Position numbers and translations under genes: made by a program. A stretch of 64,000 bases of DNA. Source: JBBTCX01 sp964494205. Its GTDB lineage: Bacteria > Planctomycetota > Phycisphaerae > UBA1845. This document shows, piece after piece, positions 33,385 through 42,590 of the stretch (the stretch's first letter is position 1; each line of letters opens with the position of its first letter). Below the pieces are notes generated by a model that worked only from the letters and a program-made list of their open reading frames with translations, was not told where the DNA came from and did no database searches. The stretch is taken from positions 124,001 to 188,000 of the forward strand of contig CAZBRD010000009.1 of assembly GCA_964494205.1 (NCBI GenBank). The letters run 5' to 3'.

Positions 33385-35154
33385 ATGCCCCGTTACCTTC
33401 CGAAATCCATCGTTTGTCTACGCGAAGGTTACTCCGCTAGAACGATCCTCAACGACCTCATCGCCGGTCTCACCGTCGGCATCATCGCCCTTCCTCTCGC
33501 GATGGCCTTTGGCATTGCGTCAATTCCCGCAGATGCAATCGAAGGCGCTGCGAAACAAGGCATCCTCCTATCGCCGCCCGCGATGGGCCTCTACACCGCC
33601 GTCATCGCGGGCTTCCTCATCTCCGCCCTCGGCGGAAGTCGCGTGCAGATCGGCGGCCCCACCGGCGCGTTCATCGTCATCGTTTCCGACATCGCCCATC
33701 GTCACGGCTACACCGGCCTCGCCGTCGCCACGCTGATGGCCGGCGTCATCATCATCCTCATGGGCCTCTTTCGCTTCGGTCAGATGATCAAATACATCCC
33801 CTACCCCGTCACCACCGGTTTCACCACCGGCATCGCCGTCATCATCTTCTCAACCCAATTGAAAGATTTCCTCGGCGTGCAGATGGAAAAAGTCCCCGCG
33901 GAGTTCCTCGAAAAAATCCACGAACTCTACAACCACATCAACACGACCAGCCCGCAAACTGTCGCGGTCGGCGTCGGTTCGCTCGCCATCCTCATCTTCT
34001 TCCGCAAGCTCGCCCCGCGCATCCCCGGCGCGATCGTCGCCGTCATCGTCGCGTCGCTCGCGGTCTGGCTATTCAAGATTCCCGTCGAAACCATCGGCAC
34101 GCGCTTCGGCGAAATCCCCCGCACGCTGCCCGCCCCACATTTGCCGCCCATCAGCTTCGAGATGATCCGCCATCTCATCCCCGAAGCCACCACCATCGCA
34201 CTTCTCGCAGCCATCGAGTCACTCTTGTCCGCCGTCGTCGCCGACGGCATGACCGGTGGCCGTCACAAAGCAGACTGCGAACTCGTCGCGCAAGGCATCG
34301 CCAACATCGGCTCGGTCATCTTCGGCGGCATCCCCGCCACCGGCGCGATCGCCCGCACCGCCGCGAACGTAAAGACCGGCGCGAAAACCCCGCTCGCCGG
34401 AATGATCCACGCGATCACGCTTCTGCTGTTCATGTTCTTCCTCGCACCGCTCGCCAAGTCGATCCCCCTCGCGACTCTCGCCGCTGTGCTCATGATGGTC
34501 GCGTGGAACATGAGCGAGCTCGACCACTTCCGCTACATCCTCCGCGCACCGCGCAGCGACATGCTCGTCCTGCTCACCACCTTCGGCCTCACCGTCTTCA
34601 CCGACCTCACCATCGCGGTCGGCGTCGGCATGGTCCTCGCGTCGATGCTCTTCATGAAGCGCATGTCCGACGTCTCCGGCGTGCGCGACATCGCCGACAT
34701 GGATGAATCAGAAATCGACCTCGGCGAAATGAAAGACCCCAACGCCATCACCACGCGCGACGTCCCGCGCGAAGTCGAAGTCTACGAAATCAATGGCCCG
34801 TTCTTCTTCGGCGTCGCCGACCGCTTGAAAGACATCCTTCGCGGCCTCGAACGCCCACCGAAAGTGTTCATCCTCCGCATGCGCCGCGTCCCCGTCGTCG
34901 ACGCCACCGGCCTGCACGCCCTCAAAGAGTTCCACCACAAGTGCCAGGTGCAAGGCACTCGCTTATTACTCGCCGGCGTCCACGCCCAACCCCTGATGGC
35001 CTTCATTCAGGTCGGCTTCGACAAAGTCGTAGGCATGGAAAACATGTTCGAAAACATAGACACAGCGCTGAACAAAGCCCGCGAATTAGTAGGCTGGCCG
35101 CCACAGGAGAAACCATCAAATGCAACGCCCGAAGTGGCAAGAGAGAAACAATAG
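33385..35154 (+). CDS. SulP family anion transporter with STAS domain
   Basis: A 589-residue inner-membrane transporter of the SulP (SLC26) family, carrying sulfate, bicarbonate or other anions. The N-terminal membrane domain holds the family signature (GIIALPLAMAFGIASI, then LYTAVIAGFLISALGGS and IGGPTGAFIVIV). The C-terminal STAS domain is at about 455-565 (EVEVYEINGPFFFGVADR, RRVPVVDATGLHAL). Codon usage is strongly GC-rich in third positions (runs of atc, gcc and ctc), more so than in the OPT gene before it. There is no obvious ribosome binding site before the ATG. Confidence 0.92.
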   Translation: MPRYLPKSIVCLREGYSARTILNDLIAGLTVGIIALPLAMAFGIASIPADAIEGAAKQGILLSPPAMGLYTAVIAGFLISALGGSRVQIGGPTGAFIVIVSDIAHRHGYTGLAVATLMAGVIIILMGLFRFGQMIKYIPYPVTTGFTTGIAVIIFSTQLKDFLGVQMEKVPAEFLEKIHELYNHINTTSPQTVAVGVGSLAILIFFRKLAPRIPGAIVAVIVASLAVWLFKIPVETIGTRFGEIPRTLPAPHLPPISFEMIRHLIPEATTIALLAAIESLLSAVVADGMTGGRHKADCELVAQGIANIGSVIFGGIPATGAIARTAANVKTGAKTPLAGMIHAITLLLFMFFLAPLAKSIPLATLAAVLMMVAWNMSELDHFRYILRAPRSDMLVLLTTFGLTVFTDLTIAVGVGMVLASMLFMKRMSDVSGVRDIADMDESEIDLGEMKDPNAITTRDVPREVEVYEINGPFFFGVADRLKDILRGLERPPKVFILRMRRVPVVDATGLHALKEFHHKCQVQGTRLLLAGVHAQPLMAFIQVGFDKVVGMENMFENIDTALNKARELVGWPPQEKPSNATPEVAREKQ

Positions 35155-35172
35155 CCTGTTGTATTCTGGCAA

Positions 35173-35835
35173 TCATTTTCCTGACTGAACCTCTTCTTCG
35201 ATCTCATTCTCGCCCACAGTCGCTGATTTCCATGTACGAAACTCGTCGTCAAGCCAATCGCTCAGGTATTCTCCCCTAGATAGCGATGCCCTGGCTCGAT
35301 CGAGGACCGTAGGATCAGTGTCGACAAATCGCGAGAACAAGGGATCACGTGGTGCGGCGCACAACGCTGGGTAAACACCGATGCCCCGAGCACGGCCGCG
35401 CAACGATGTCCAATCGGATCCATAGCTGCGCCATCGATGTGAACAACGATGTGCGTCGTCGAGGAAACTCGATAAGGGCCGATCTTGTGCAGAGCCATCG
35501 AACTTGAAATCAACCAAGGTTCTGTTGCTAAAAGGAAAAGTGAAACACCAGTCATGATTCAAGCGTGATCGAGCGCACTCAGTGCAGAACCACGCCGACT
35601 TACTTAACTCAAACCTCGAAGCCGTAAAAATCGCAACGACCAATACGATCGCCGTGACGAGCAGTCGTTTCTTGACATACTTTTGCAGCCGCAATCGATT
35701 ACCGTGCGGAGGAAATGATTCTCTAGCTGGATGGCCACATTCGGTGCAACAACCATCTTCTGGCGTCGCTCGCAAGTCGTACCCACAGACGACACAAGGT
35801 ACTTGCGCCAATGACTCAGGAGCTTCGCGGGTCAC
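35173..35835 (-). CDS. Zinc-ribbon membrane protein, planctomycete type
   Basis: A 220-residue protein with an N-terminal double-CxxC zinc ribbon (CVVCGYDLRATPEDG, then CCTECGHPAR) common in planctomycete membrane proteins, and one membrane helix near residue 65 (LLVTAIVLVVAIF). The remainder is soluble with no known domain. The GTG start at 35835 is the first possible in frame, but its ribosome binding site would touch it, so the start is uncertain. It converges with the SulP gene. Confidence 0.7.
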   Translation of the reverse strand: MTREAPESLAQVPCVVCGYDLRATPEDGCCTECGHPARESFPPHGNRLRLQKYVKKRLLVTAIVLVVAIFTASRFELSKSAWFCTECARSRLNHDWCFTFPFSNRTLVDFKFDGSAQDRPLSSFLDDAHRCSHRWRSYGSDWTSLRGRARGIGVYPALCAAPRDPLFSRFVDTDPTVLDRARASLSRGEYLSDWLDDEFRTWKSATVGENEIEEEVQSGK

Positions 35836-35905
35836 ACCTCAAACTCTGTCAATGAACTAAACTTTGCGCCTTAGCGTCTTTGCGCGAGCCCATGAAGCGA
35901 ATTGA

Positions 35906-37153
35906 TCAAATCTCTTTCAGCGTGTGCCCCATCTTGCTCTTCTTCGTGCGAAGGTATTCGATGTTGTGCTCCGTCGGCGGAAACTCGATCGGAATCTGCT
36001 CAACGACCCGCAGCCCATAAACCTCCAGCCGGTTCACCTTCTTAGGATTGTTCGTCAGGATTCTCAATTCGCGCAGGCCAAGGTCGCGAAGGATGTGCGC
36101 CCCCACGCCGTAATCCCGCCGATCCGCCGGCAACCCGAGCTGCTCATTCGCCTGCACCGTGTCCAACCCCTGATCCTGCAACTCATACGCCCGCAACTTG
36201 TTGTGCAGCCCGATTCCCCGGCCTTCCTGTCGCAGATAGACAATCGCACCCTTGCCCGCCGCCTGAACCTGTTGCATCGCCCCATCCAACTGCTGCGCAC
36301 AATCGCACCGCTGCGAATGGAACACGTGCCCGGTCATGCACTCCGACTCCACGCGAACCAGTACCGGCGCCTCGTGCACGATCGGCGCACCACTGGCATC
36401 CAGATCACCCACCCCGCCGCAGCACAGCGCCAAGTGCGGCTCCGGATCAACCGGCGAGTGATACTCAATCAGCTTGAACTCCCCAAACCGCGTCGGCAGC
36501 TTCGTAGTGACACCCCGTGACACAAATGACTCGCGCTGCATGCGATGTTCGATAATGTCAGCCACCGTATACAAACGAATCCCGTGCTCCGCCCCCATCT
36601 TGATCAAATCCGGCACGCGGGCCATCGTGCCGTCGTCGTTCATGATCTCGATCAGCACACCCATCGGTGTGAGACCAGCCAATCGGCACAAATCCACCGA
36701 CCCCTCTGTCTGCCCCGCGCGAACCAGCACGCCGCCATCGACGGCCATCAGCGGATTCATATGCCCCGGACGAGCGAGATCCGTCGGCTTCGTATCCGGC
36801 GCGCACGCCACCTCGATCGTCTTCGCCCGATCCCACGCCGACACACCGGTCGTCACCCCGAACCGCGAATGCGCATCCACCGTCACCGTGAACGCCGTGC
36901 CATATCGAGTCGTGTTCTGCGAAGTCTGCATGTGCAGGTTCAACTCTTCGCATCGCTGCCGCGCCATCGGCAGGCACAGCACGCCTCGGCCATACTTCAG
37001 CATGAAGTTGACCGCCTGCGGTGTGATCTTCTGCGCCGCCATCACGAGATCGCCCTCATTCTCGCGATCCTCATCGTCCACCAGAATGATGAACTTCCCT
37101 TCGCGAAGGTCTTCAAACGCCTGCTCAATCGGTGAAAACGGAGGATGCGACAT
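35906..37153 (-). CDS. ribBA: Bifunctional DHBP synthase / GTP cyclohydrolase II
   Basis: Riboflavin synthesis: the RibB half makes 3,4-dihydroxy-2-butanone 4-phosphate from ribulose 5-phosphate, and the RibA half opens GTP to form the pyrimidine precursor. The N-terminal half shows LVDDEDRENEGDLVMAA and the His/Glu region HSRFGVTTGVSAWDR. The C-terminal half shows VRVESECMTGHVFHSQRCDC (zinc cysteines), LRQEGRGIGLHNKL and DRRDYGVGAHIL. The 415 residues are a normal length. The ATG at 37153 is chosen because TGAGGTAACC just before it is a good ribosome binding site, which also overlaps the stop of pgsA seven bases upstream. Confidence 0.95.
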   Translation of the reverse strand: MSHPPFSPIEQAFEDLREGKFIILVDDEDRENEGDLVMAAQKITPQAVNFMLKYGRGVLCLPMARQRCEELNLHMQTSQNTTRYGTAFTVTVDAHSRFGVTTGVSAWDRAKTIEVACAPDTKPTDLARPGHMNPLMAVDGGVLVRAGQTEGSVDLCRLAGLTPMGVLIEIMNDDGTMARVPDLIKMGAEHGIRLYTVADIIEHRMQRESFVSRGVTTKLPTRFGEFKLIEYHSPVDPEPHLALCCGGVGDLDASGAPIVHEAPVLVRVESECMTGHVFHSQRCDCAQQLDGAMQQVQAAGKGAIVYLRQEGRGIGLHNKLRAYELQDQGLDTVQANEQLGLPADRRDYGVGAHILRDLGLRELRILTNNPKKVNRLEVYGLRVVEQIPIEFPPTEHNIEYLRTKKSKMGHTLKEI

Positions 37154-37160
37154 GGTTACC

Positions 37161-37757
37161 TCATGAATGTTTCGGCTTGTGATGCGTCGCCGCGAAGCGA
37201 TTGCCGATTCGCAGATAATCAACATACGCGACGACAGCGAGCCCGCTGGCTACCCACCATAGCACCGGCGTCAGCCGCTGCATAAATATCGGCAAATCCG
37301 GTGCAATCAGCACCAAAGCGATCATCCACGATTGTACCATCGTGCAGGCCTTGCCCAAAATGCGCGGTTTCACGAAGAACTGGCCCGTCACCGCAAAGAT
37401 CAGAAAGAACCCGACCACGGTCAGCAGGTCCTTCCCGATCGCAATCACCGGCACCCAGTTCGGCAAATGAAACCCGGGCACAGCCGTTGAATCAATCGAG
37501 AGAATGATCACCGCGCACGTCGTCAGCAGCTTGTCCGCCACCGGGTCAAGAAATCGCCCCAGCGGCGTCTCTTCCTTCAACTTCCGCGCAAGATAGCCGT
37601 CGATCCCATCGCTCAGCGCCATTACCACAAACAGCGCAAATGCGAGATGCCGCATCGGCTGCCAACCGCCGTTCAGATTGAGCAAACAAATGACAAGAGG
37701 AAAAACAAGAACAATGCGCGTGATCGTGATTCGATTCGGCCAATTCAACCATGCCAT
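37161..37757 (-). CDS. pgsA: CDP-diacylglycerol-glycerol-3-phosphate 3-phosphatidyltransferase
   Basis: Inner-membrane enzyme that makes phosphatidylglycerophosphate from CDP-diacylglycerol. The CDP-alcohol phosphotransferase signature DG-x2-AR-x8-G-x3-D-x3-D is seen as SDGIDGYLARKL, then GRFLDPVADK (residues about 49-75). Four to six membrane helices cover the rest, typical for its 198 residues. The N-terminus NWPNRITITRIVLVF is usual. The gene precedes ribBA by seven bases and is probably co-transcribed with it. Confidence 0.9.
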   Translation of the reverse strand: MAWLNWPNRITITRIVLVFPLVICLLNLNGGWQPMRHLAFALFVVMALSDGIDGYLARKLKEETPLGRFLDPVADKLLTTCAVIILSIDSTAVPGFHLPNWVPVIAIGKDLLTVVGFFLIFAVTGQFFVKPRILGKACTMVQSWMIALVLIAPDLPIFMQRLTPVLWWVASGLAVVAYVDYLRIGNRFAATHHKPKHS

Positions 37758-37794
37758 AATCTGGCACTCACGAATGGCTTTGTGTTTCGGGTGG

Positions 37795-38000
37795 CACGGT
37801 CAAGCCACAGCTTGACCGTGGGAAATTCCGACTGGTAGCACGGCAGTGTGCCACTGCTCTTTGCGCAGTATTTTTCTGCGATCTGTGTGCCACTGCTCTG
37901 TCAGCAGTGCTTGTCGGCGCGGGACATACCCAAGCCCAATGTGGGACCGGTTTTCAACCGGTCGGGTAGCATGGCCAAGCGAAGCGCCGCCATGCTACCC
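37795..38000. repeat. Cluster of five palindromic repeats
   Basis: The 250-base gap between pgsA and the thioredoxin-fold lipoprotein is packed with perfect palindromes: CACGGTCAAG/CTTGACCGTG (37795-37820), two GTGTGCCACTGCTC units (37846 imperfect; 37885-37910 with CACTGCT/AGCAGTG), ACCGGTT-TTC-AACCGGT (37946-37962) and GGGTAGCATGGC/GCCATGCTACCC (37964-38000, 12 bp arms). Members of the second family also occur at 26520 and inside a gene at 45234. Confidence 0.85.
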
Positions 38001-38011
38001 CTGCAAAGACA

Positions 38012-38866
38012 TTAAGGCGTCGCCGCTGTCGCCGAAACCGCACTACCCTGATGCGAATGCTGCTTCGCCCCATCCGCAAACCGGATGATCGCCTCATACG
38101 ATCTTGGCATCTCCAGTTTTTCGCTCGAACCATCAGGCCGCACGATCACCAGCGCCGGCAGCGACATCACCTCAAACCGCGTCATCTCATCCTTCGGCGC
38201 ACCGATCAACCCCGTCACGCGAACATGCACCATCCCGTCAAATCGCCGAAAAACCTCCGGACGATCCAGCATGTCCTCGACACGCGACCAATCGCGCGTT
38301 CCGCCCCGATACAACACGACAAGCGTATCGCGATTCGTCTCGCTCGCCTGCTTCAACGCGGGTGCAAGCTCTTTTTGCCACGCATAACGCGGCGCGCGAT
38401 GAATCAACGAATTATGCACCGGCACCTGCCCCGGCCCCTGCGACTCATCCAAGAAGTTCACAATTCCCGTCGCCGTCGGCGTTTCCGAATACGAATGATA
38501 AGTGCCGTCAGGATGCACCAGTATCAGCGAAGGCGCTCGCTCCATTTTGTATTGCGCCGCATATCTTCGATCATCCTCATTCGCGCGGAACAACCGGCAC
38601 TCCAGCAATCCATCCAACCGTTCGCGAACATGATGATCTCGCAGCGCCAGCTTCATCGGCTTGTCCATCGCGGATCGCGAATCGAGAAAAATCAGCAGCA
38701 ACGGCTTCCCCGTCCGCGCCTGCAAAGCCTCCGCCCGCTGAAAATCATGCGCCCGTTTCGGCGCAGGCCAATCGAGCTTGCCGCCACAACCAGCAAACAG
38801 CGCGACGGGCGCCAACAACATGATAAAGCCGTTGCGCAGGAAACATGGAAAAGTTTGTCGTTTCAT
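38012..38866 (-). CDS. Thioredoxin-fold lipoprotein lacking the CxxC pair
   Basis: A 284-residue lipoprotein (signal peptide and lipobox LLAPVALFAGCG). The N-terminal half has a thioredoxin-like pattern: KPLLLIFLDSRSAMDKPMK, then a MERAPSLILVHPDG strand with the cis-Pro position. A second half repeats the theme (DTLVVLYRGGTRDW, SLPALVIVRPDG), so it may be a double thioredoxin fold. Both lack the redox CxxC (the first reads DSRSAMD), so disulfide chemistry is unlikely; a binding role is more likely. The ATG follows GGCGAG. Confidence 0.65.
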   Translation of the reverse strand: MKRQTFPCFLRNGFIMLLAPVALFAGCGGKLDWPAPKRAHDFQRAEALQARTGKPLLLIFLDSRSAMDKPMKLALRDHHVRERLDGLLECRLFRANEDDRRYAAQYKMERAPSLILVHPDGTYHSYSETPTATGIVNFLDESQGPGQVPVHNSLIHRAPRYAWQKELAPALKQASETNRDTLVVLYRGGTRDWSRVEDMLDRPEVFRRFDGMVHVRVTGLIGAPKDEMTRFEVMSLPALVIVRPDGSSEKLEMPRSYEAIIRFADGAKQHSHQGSAVSATAATP

Positions 38867-39012
38867 TAACTCGCCTCAACGTACATTAGAGTGACTGCGC
38901 CGCGCCATTTTCACTGGAATCGACGATGATCCCAAGAGTGACCAACAGTCTAGTCACGCTTGATTGTCAAGACAACGCTCAACGGATGTAGTTAGAGCCT
39001 GTAATAATACCT

Positions 39013-39035
39013 CCCTCTCCCTCTTAGGGAGAGGG
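39013..39035. repeat. Palindrome CCCTCTCCCT-CTT-AGGGAGAGGG
   Basis: Perfect 10-base arms with a 3-base loop, followed by TAGGGTGAGGG. It lies in the gap upstream of the thioredoxin-fold lipoprotein and downstream of recO. Confidence 0.8.
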
Positions 39036-39108
39036 TAGGGTGAGGGTCTCTTGCGTAGCCATTGTTTGGTCTTGTTACAGCGTCTTAGATAGAAACATGA
39101 GGATGACG

Positions 39109-39840
39109 TCACACCACCCGCCGCTGCCGCTCCGCCGAAACCAGCTTCGCCCCCAGCAAGGGCTCGCGACCCATGACATGCGAAATGTGATAATTCAACA
39201 GCGAATAAGGCCCCTCTGTCGGCGTCGCCTGCTTCCCTTGCAACACGGCCAGCGTCGCAGCTGATACCTCCCGCTTCTCATGAAACCTGTTCTCGCAGTG
39301 CCGACAGATGGCACCTCCCTCAAACGACGAAAAATGCGTCAGCACATCGGCACGCCCACAAGCGACGCACGCATCAAACCTCGGCGGCGACCCGATCAAC
39401 TCCAGCAGATCAATCTGGAACCGCACCACACTCCCCAACGAACCCCGCCCAGCCGCAAGCGTATTCAAAAACTCAATCAGCGCGTCAAACAATTCCGAAT
39501 GCGGGTCCCACTCGTGCGTCAAATACGACGTGATCTCCGCCGCATACTGTGCAGCCTGCAGCCGCTCAAGCTTCTCGCGCAGCCCCGAAAGACTCTGTGT
39601 CTGCTTCCACTCCGTCACAGTCGCCAAGCCCGTGGGCCGCTCCCCGCGCGAGCTGATCGTAATCCGACCGACATCCAGCAGATCAATCCCCACCGCAAAC
39701 TTGGTCTTGGTCGACTTCTTGATACCCTTGGCGATCCCGCGCACCTGCCCATGCTCGCGCGTAAAAAACGCAATGATCTGCGACGTCTCCGAAAAATCGA
39801 GCCGCCGCAAAACCACCGCGGAATCATGAATGACAGCCAT
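39109..39840 (-). CDS. recO: DNA repair protein RecO
   Basis: RecO helps RecR load RecA onto SSB-coated single-stranded DNA. The 243 residues show the N-terminal OB fold (DSAVVLRRLDFSETSQIIAF, then REHGQVRGIAKGIKKS), the helical middle (EKLERLQAAQYAAEITSYL) and a zinc site with CVACG and CRHCE near residues 165 and 190. The length is normal. It is a single gene between repeat-rich gaps. Confidence 0.9.
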   Translation of the reverse strand: MAVIHDSAVVLRRLDFSETSQIIAFFTREHGQVRGIAKGIKKSTKTKFAVGIDLLDVGRITISSRGERPTGLATVTEWKQTQSLSGLREKLERLQAAQYAAEITSYLTHEWDPHSELFDALIEFLNTLAAGRGSLGSVVRFQIDLLELIGSPPRFDACVACGRADVLTHFSSFEGGAICRHCENRFHEKREVSAATLAVLQGKQATPTEGPYSLLNYHISHVMGREPLLGAKLVSAERQRRVV

Positions 39841-39929
39841 GGGAATATCGTAGAGTCACTTACGAACTCCACCAAGCAAAGTGCAACTCAAATCAATTCG
39901 AGAGTTAAACAAATTCCGCGCGAACGCCC

Positions 39930-40018
39930 TTGTCCCGGTAGGGACAAACTGAGAATAGCCCAGCACCTTCAGTGCTGGGTAACGAGTGGAAGAATGCTTG
40001 CACAAGTGCCGAAGGCAC
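39930..40018. repeat. Three short palindromes in the gap after recO
   Basis: TTGTCCC-GGTA-GGGACAA (39930-39947), CCCAGCAC-CTTCA-GTGCTGGG (39959-39979) and GTGCC-GAA-GGCAC (40006-40018). The gap 39841-40182 has no convincing gene. Confidence 0.75.
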
Positions 40019-40182
40019 GACCGAACCGTGCGTCGTTAATTTGCGGGACGCGGATTAGTTCTATATGTAACAGATGCGAGAATGCCGCAATCGACACTCA
40101 GACAGTTCACATGTCTTGATTTGAGTATCTCAGTTTTAGGCTTTAGGCGTTTTGGTCTTAGGGTTTGATTTTTCGACGTTTG

Positions 40183-41301
40183 TTACGGCAACGCCCGCCC
40201 ATTCCACACATCAAACGCGCCAGCCCCATTCAATAAATCGATCAGCCGTAAAATGTCGGAAGGTTCCGCCACTCCGCTCCGATTCGCATCCGTCCCCCAC
40301 AACGGCCATGGCACCACACCATTCAGCGAGTCGATCAAATCAAGAATATCATCCGGCGAAGTATGCCCATCGCGATTCACGTCACCCGGCAAATACCCGA
40401 GCCGCACATTCGTCCCGCTAGCGACATGCAGAATATTTGTCCACGTCCCCGGCACAATCGGCTGATCCAGCGTGAGGCTCGCCGTATCATTATCAAGCAT
40501 GACAACGCTTACAATCGATGGCGGCGCCCCGTCATCACCGACTTGCGTAACGTAAAAATCCTCTATCGCAACACCCGAGACGCTGCCATTGAACGTCACG
40601 TCCACCACGTTCCAACCGTAGACCGTTTGACCCGAAATATCCGTTGGCTCCCTCGCGTCGATCGCATCATTCTCCGGACTGCTCGACTCGATCCCCCGCA
40701 CGTCACCGTCGTTGACAAAAAGCTCCAGCCGACCACCAGTAAGCTCGCCAGTAAACGCCCGCCACATCGTGATCGGATCAGGTCCGCCAAATCCAAACGT
40801 CGCCATCGCACCAAGATTCGGATTGCTCTCATCCGCATTCAGCACATCGATCACGACATCTTCCGCGCCAAGCTTCACAAAGAAGTACAGCGGAGATACT
40901 TCACCGTCGTTTGGCAGGACGTATTGAAGAGCAGGATTCGGCACCGGCAATGGATAGACCCAGGACACGTTCGGCACGATACACCCGCAAGGCCCCGCGA
41001 AGTTCGGAATCCGCCACGTAATCTGTCCATCATCCGAAGTGCCCGCGATTCCATCCGCCCCCGGAAACGTCACCGACTCGCTCGTATCCGCGAAATCGAA
41101 AAACAAACCGCGAAACAGAATGTCGCCCTGCGGATTCCCCGTATCGACGACATGCAGATCAACCCGAACCACGCTGTTGGGCGCATACCCCACCGCCGGC
41201 ATCGCAGGCACAGGCCGCAAGTCAACCCGCGCCCCGCCAAACGTCGCCGTCGCGGCTGCGATCAAGATGATGCTGAGCGCCAACGCCCTCACGATCTGCA
41301 T
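40183..41301 (-). CDS. Secreted dockerin-type protein, paralogue 1
   Basis: A 372-residue exported protein, first of three tandem paralogues. Signal peptide (LALSIILIAAATATFGGARVD). The mature N-terminus has the shared ARVDLRPVPAMPAVGYAPN block. The C-terminal 72 residues form a dockerin-like domain with two calcium-loop repeats: LPGDVNRDGHTSPDDILDLI and TDANRSGVAEPSDILRLIDL. Dockerins bind cohesins or anchor proteins; in planctomycetes such ends are common on secreted proteins without a known cohesin. The ATG follows a very strong GGGGAGGGGT site. Confidence 0.78.
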   Translation of the reverse strand: MQIVRALALSIILIAAATATFGGARVDLRPVPAMPAVGYAPNSVVRVDLHVVDTGNPQGDILFRGLFFDFADTSESVTFPGADGIAGTSDDGQITWRIPNFAGPCGCIVPNVSWVYPLPVPNPALQYVLPNDGEVSPLYFFVKLGAEDVVIDVLNADESNPNLGAMATFGFGGPDPITMWRAFTGELTGGRLELFVNDGDVRGIESSSPENDAIDAREPTDISGQTVYGWNVVDVTFNGSVSGVAIEDFYVTQVGDDGAPPSIVSVVMLDNDTASLTLDQPIVPGTWTNILHVASGTNVRLGYLPGDVNRDGHTSPDDILDLIDSLNGVVPWPLWGTDANRSGVAEPSDILRLIDLLNGAGAFDVWNGRALP

Positions 41302-41361
41302 ACCCCTCCCCCATTCGTCATTCTACATTCTTCCGCAATTCGCCCCTCATCCTTCCCTATT

Positions 41362-42492
41362 CTATGGTAACGACTCCCCGTTCCAAACATCAAACGCCTC
41401 AGCCCCGTTTAACAGATCGATTAACCGCAAAACGTCAGCCGGATTCGCCACACCACTCCGATCAATATCCGTAGACCAGACTGGCCGCTCCGTCACGCCG
41501 TTCAATGCATCAATTAGAACGAGAATATCAAACGGATTGGTGACTTGATCGATATTGACCGAGCCCGGCAAGTACCCGAGCCTGACACTGGAGTTGCCGG
41601 GAACAAACATAACGTTGGTCCAAACACCCGGCGTGATGGGTTCCGCAAATTGAACACGTAAATGACTCTCATCGAGCACATCGACTGCAGCAACAGCCGG
41701 ACCATCAGCGATCCAAAAATCGTACTGTTCTGAAAGATAAAAATCCTGCGCTACAACATTGGTCACCGAACCATCGAAACCCAGCTCAATGGAATCCCAA
41801 CCATAAACGATTTGAGCATTATTGATGTGAGTCGGTTGTCGCGCGTCAACAGCATCGTTAGGCGGATTGCTCGCAACAATGCTTGGACCGATTCCTGAAT
41901 TGATGAGGAACTCAAATTGGCCACCTGTGAGCTCTCCGGTATGTGCACGCCAAAACATAACGGGATCGCCGGGACCACCGAATCCAAAAGCTACCGAGGC
42001 CCCCAAGTCTGGATTCGGCTCATCCGCATTCATCAGGTCAAGTACACCTCCCTGGTTCCCAACGTTGACCATAACGAACCCAAGTAGAATTTCCCCACCA
42101 TCAGGTAACCGGTACATAAATGGCGGAAACGGCGTTGGAAGTGGATAAAACCACGTAAAGAAGTCTTCAGACGGGCAAACGGTACATAGCGAGATGCAGC
42201 TCAATGACCATCCAAACAACGACGGACAACAGCATTGATCGACGCCTGCAATCTCAAGTGAAAGGTCGCCGTTGACGAATGTTTCACTAACATCAAAGTG
42301 AATGTGGCGAAGGTCGATCGCCGGCTGAGGGTTTCCGGTATCCACCAGAAAAACATCGACTCGCACATCTGTGTTTGGCGCATATCCCACGGGCGGCATC
42401 GGCGGTGCGGGCCTAAGGTCAACACGTGCCCCAGCCCACAAAGTTGCATGCAACACGCAGGCCCCGAAGAAGCCCCATACGAATGACTTCAT
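41362..42492 (-). CDS. Secreted dockerin-type protein, paralogue 2
   Basis: A 376-residue exported protein with the same layout as its neighbours: signal peptide (FVWGFFGACVLHATLWAGA), the ARVDLRPAPPMPPVGYAPN block, a beta-rich middle, and a dockerin-like tail with LPGSVNIDQVTNPFDILVLI and TDIDRSGVANPADVLRLIDL. The first loop is degenerate (NIDQ in place of NxDG), so it may bind calcium poorly. It has an extra Cys-rich insert (DQCCCPSLFGW, CTVCPS) shared with paralogue 3. AAGGGGGCTGA precedes the ATG. Confidence 0.78.
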   Translation of the reverse strand: MKSFVWGFFGACVLHATLWAGARVDLRPAPPMPPVGYAPNTDVRVDVFLVDTGNPQPAIDLRHIHFDVSETFVNGDLSLEIAGVDQCCCPSLFGWSLSCISLCTVCPSEDFFTWFYPLPTPFPPFMYRLPDGGEILLGFVMVNVGNQGGVLDLMNADEPNPDLGASVAFGFGGPGDPVMFWRAHTGELTGGQFEFLINSGIGPSIVASNPPNDAVDARQPTHINNAQIVYGWDSIELGFDGSVTNVVAQDFYLSEQYDFWIADGPAVAAVDVLDESHLRVQFAEPITPGVWTNVMFVPGNSSVRLGYLPGSVNIDQVTNPFDILVLIDALNGVTERPVWSTDIDRSGVANPADVLRLIDLLNGAEAFDVWNGESLP

Positions 42493-42590
42493 GATTCAGC
42501 CCCCTTATGTCAAGATGCGTCGAAGTTCCTAACGACAAAACTCTTAACAGTTCCAAGCATTCGTCATTCTTGATTCGGCCTTCTGTATTT

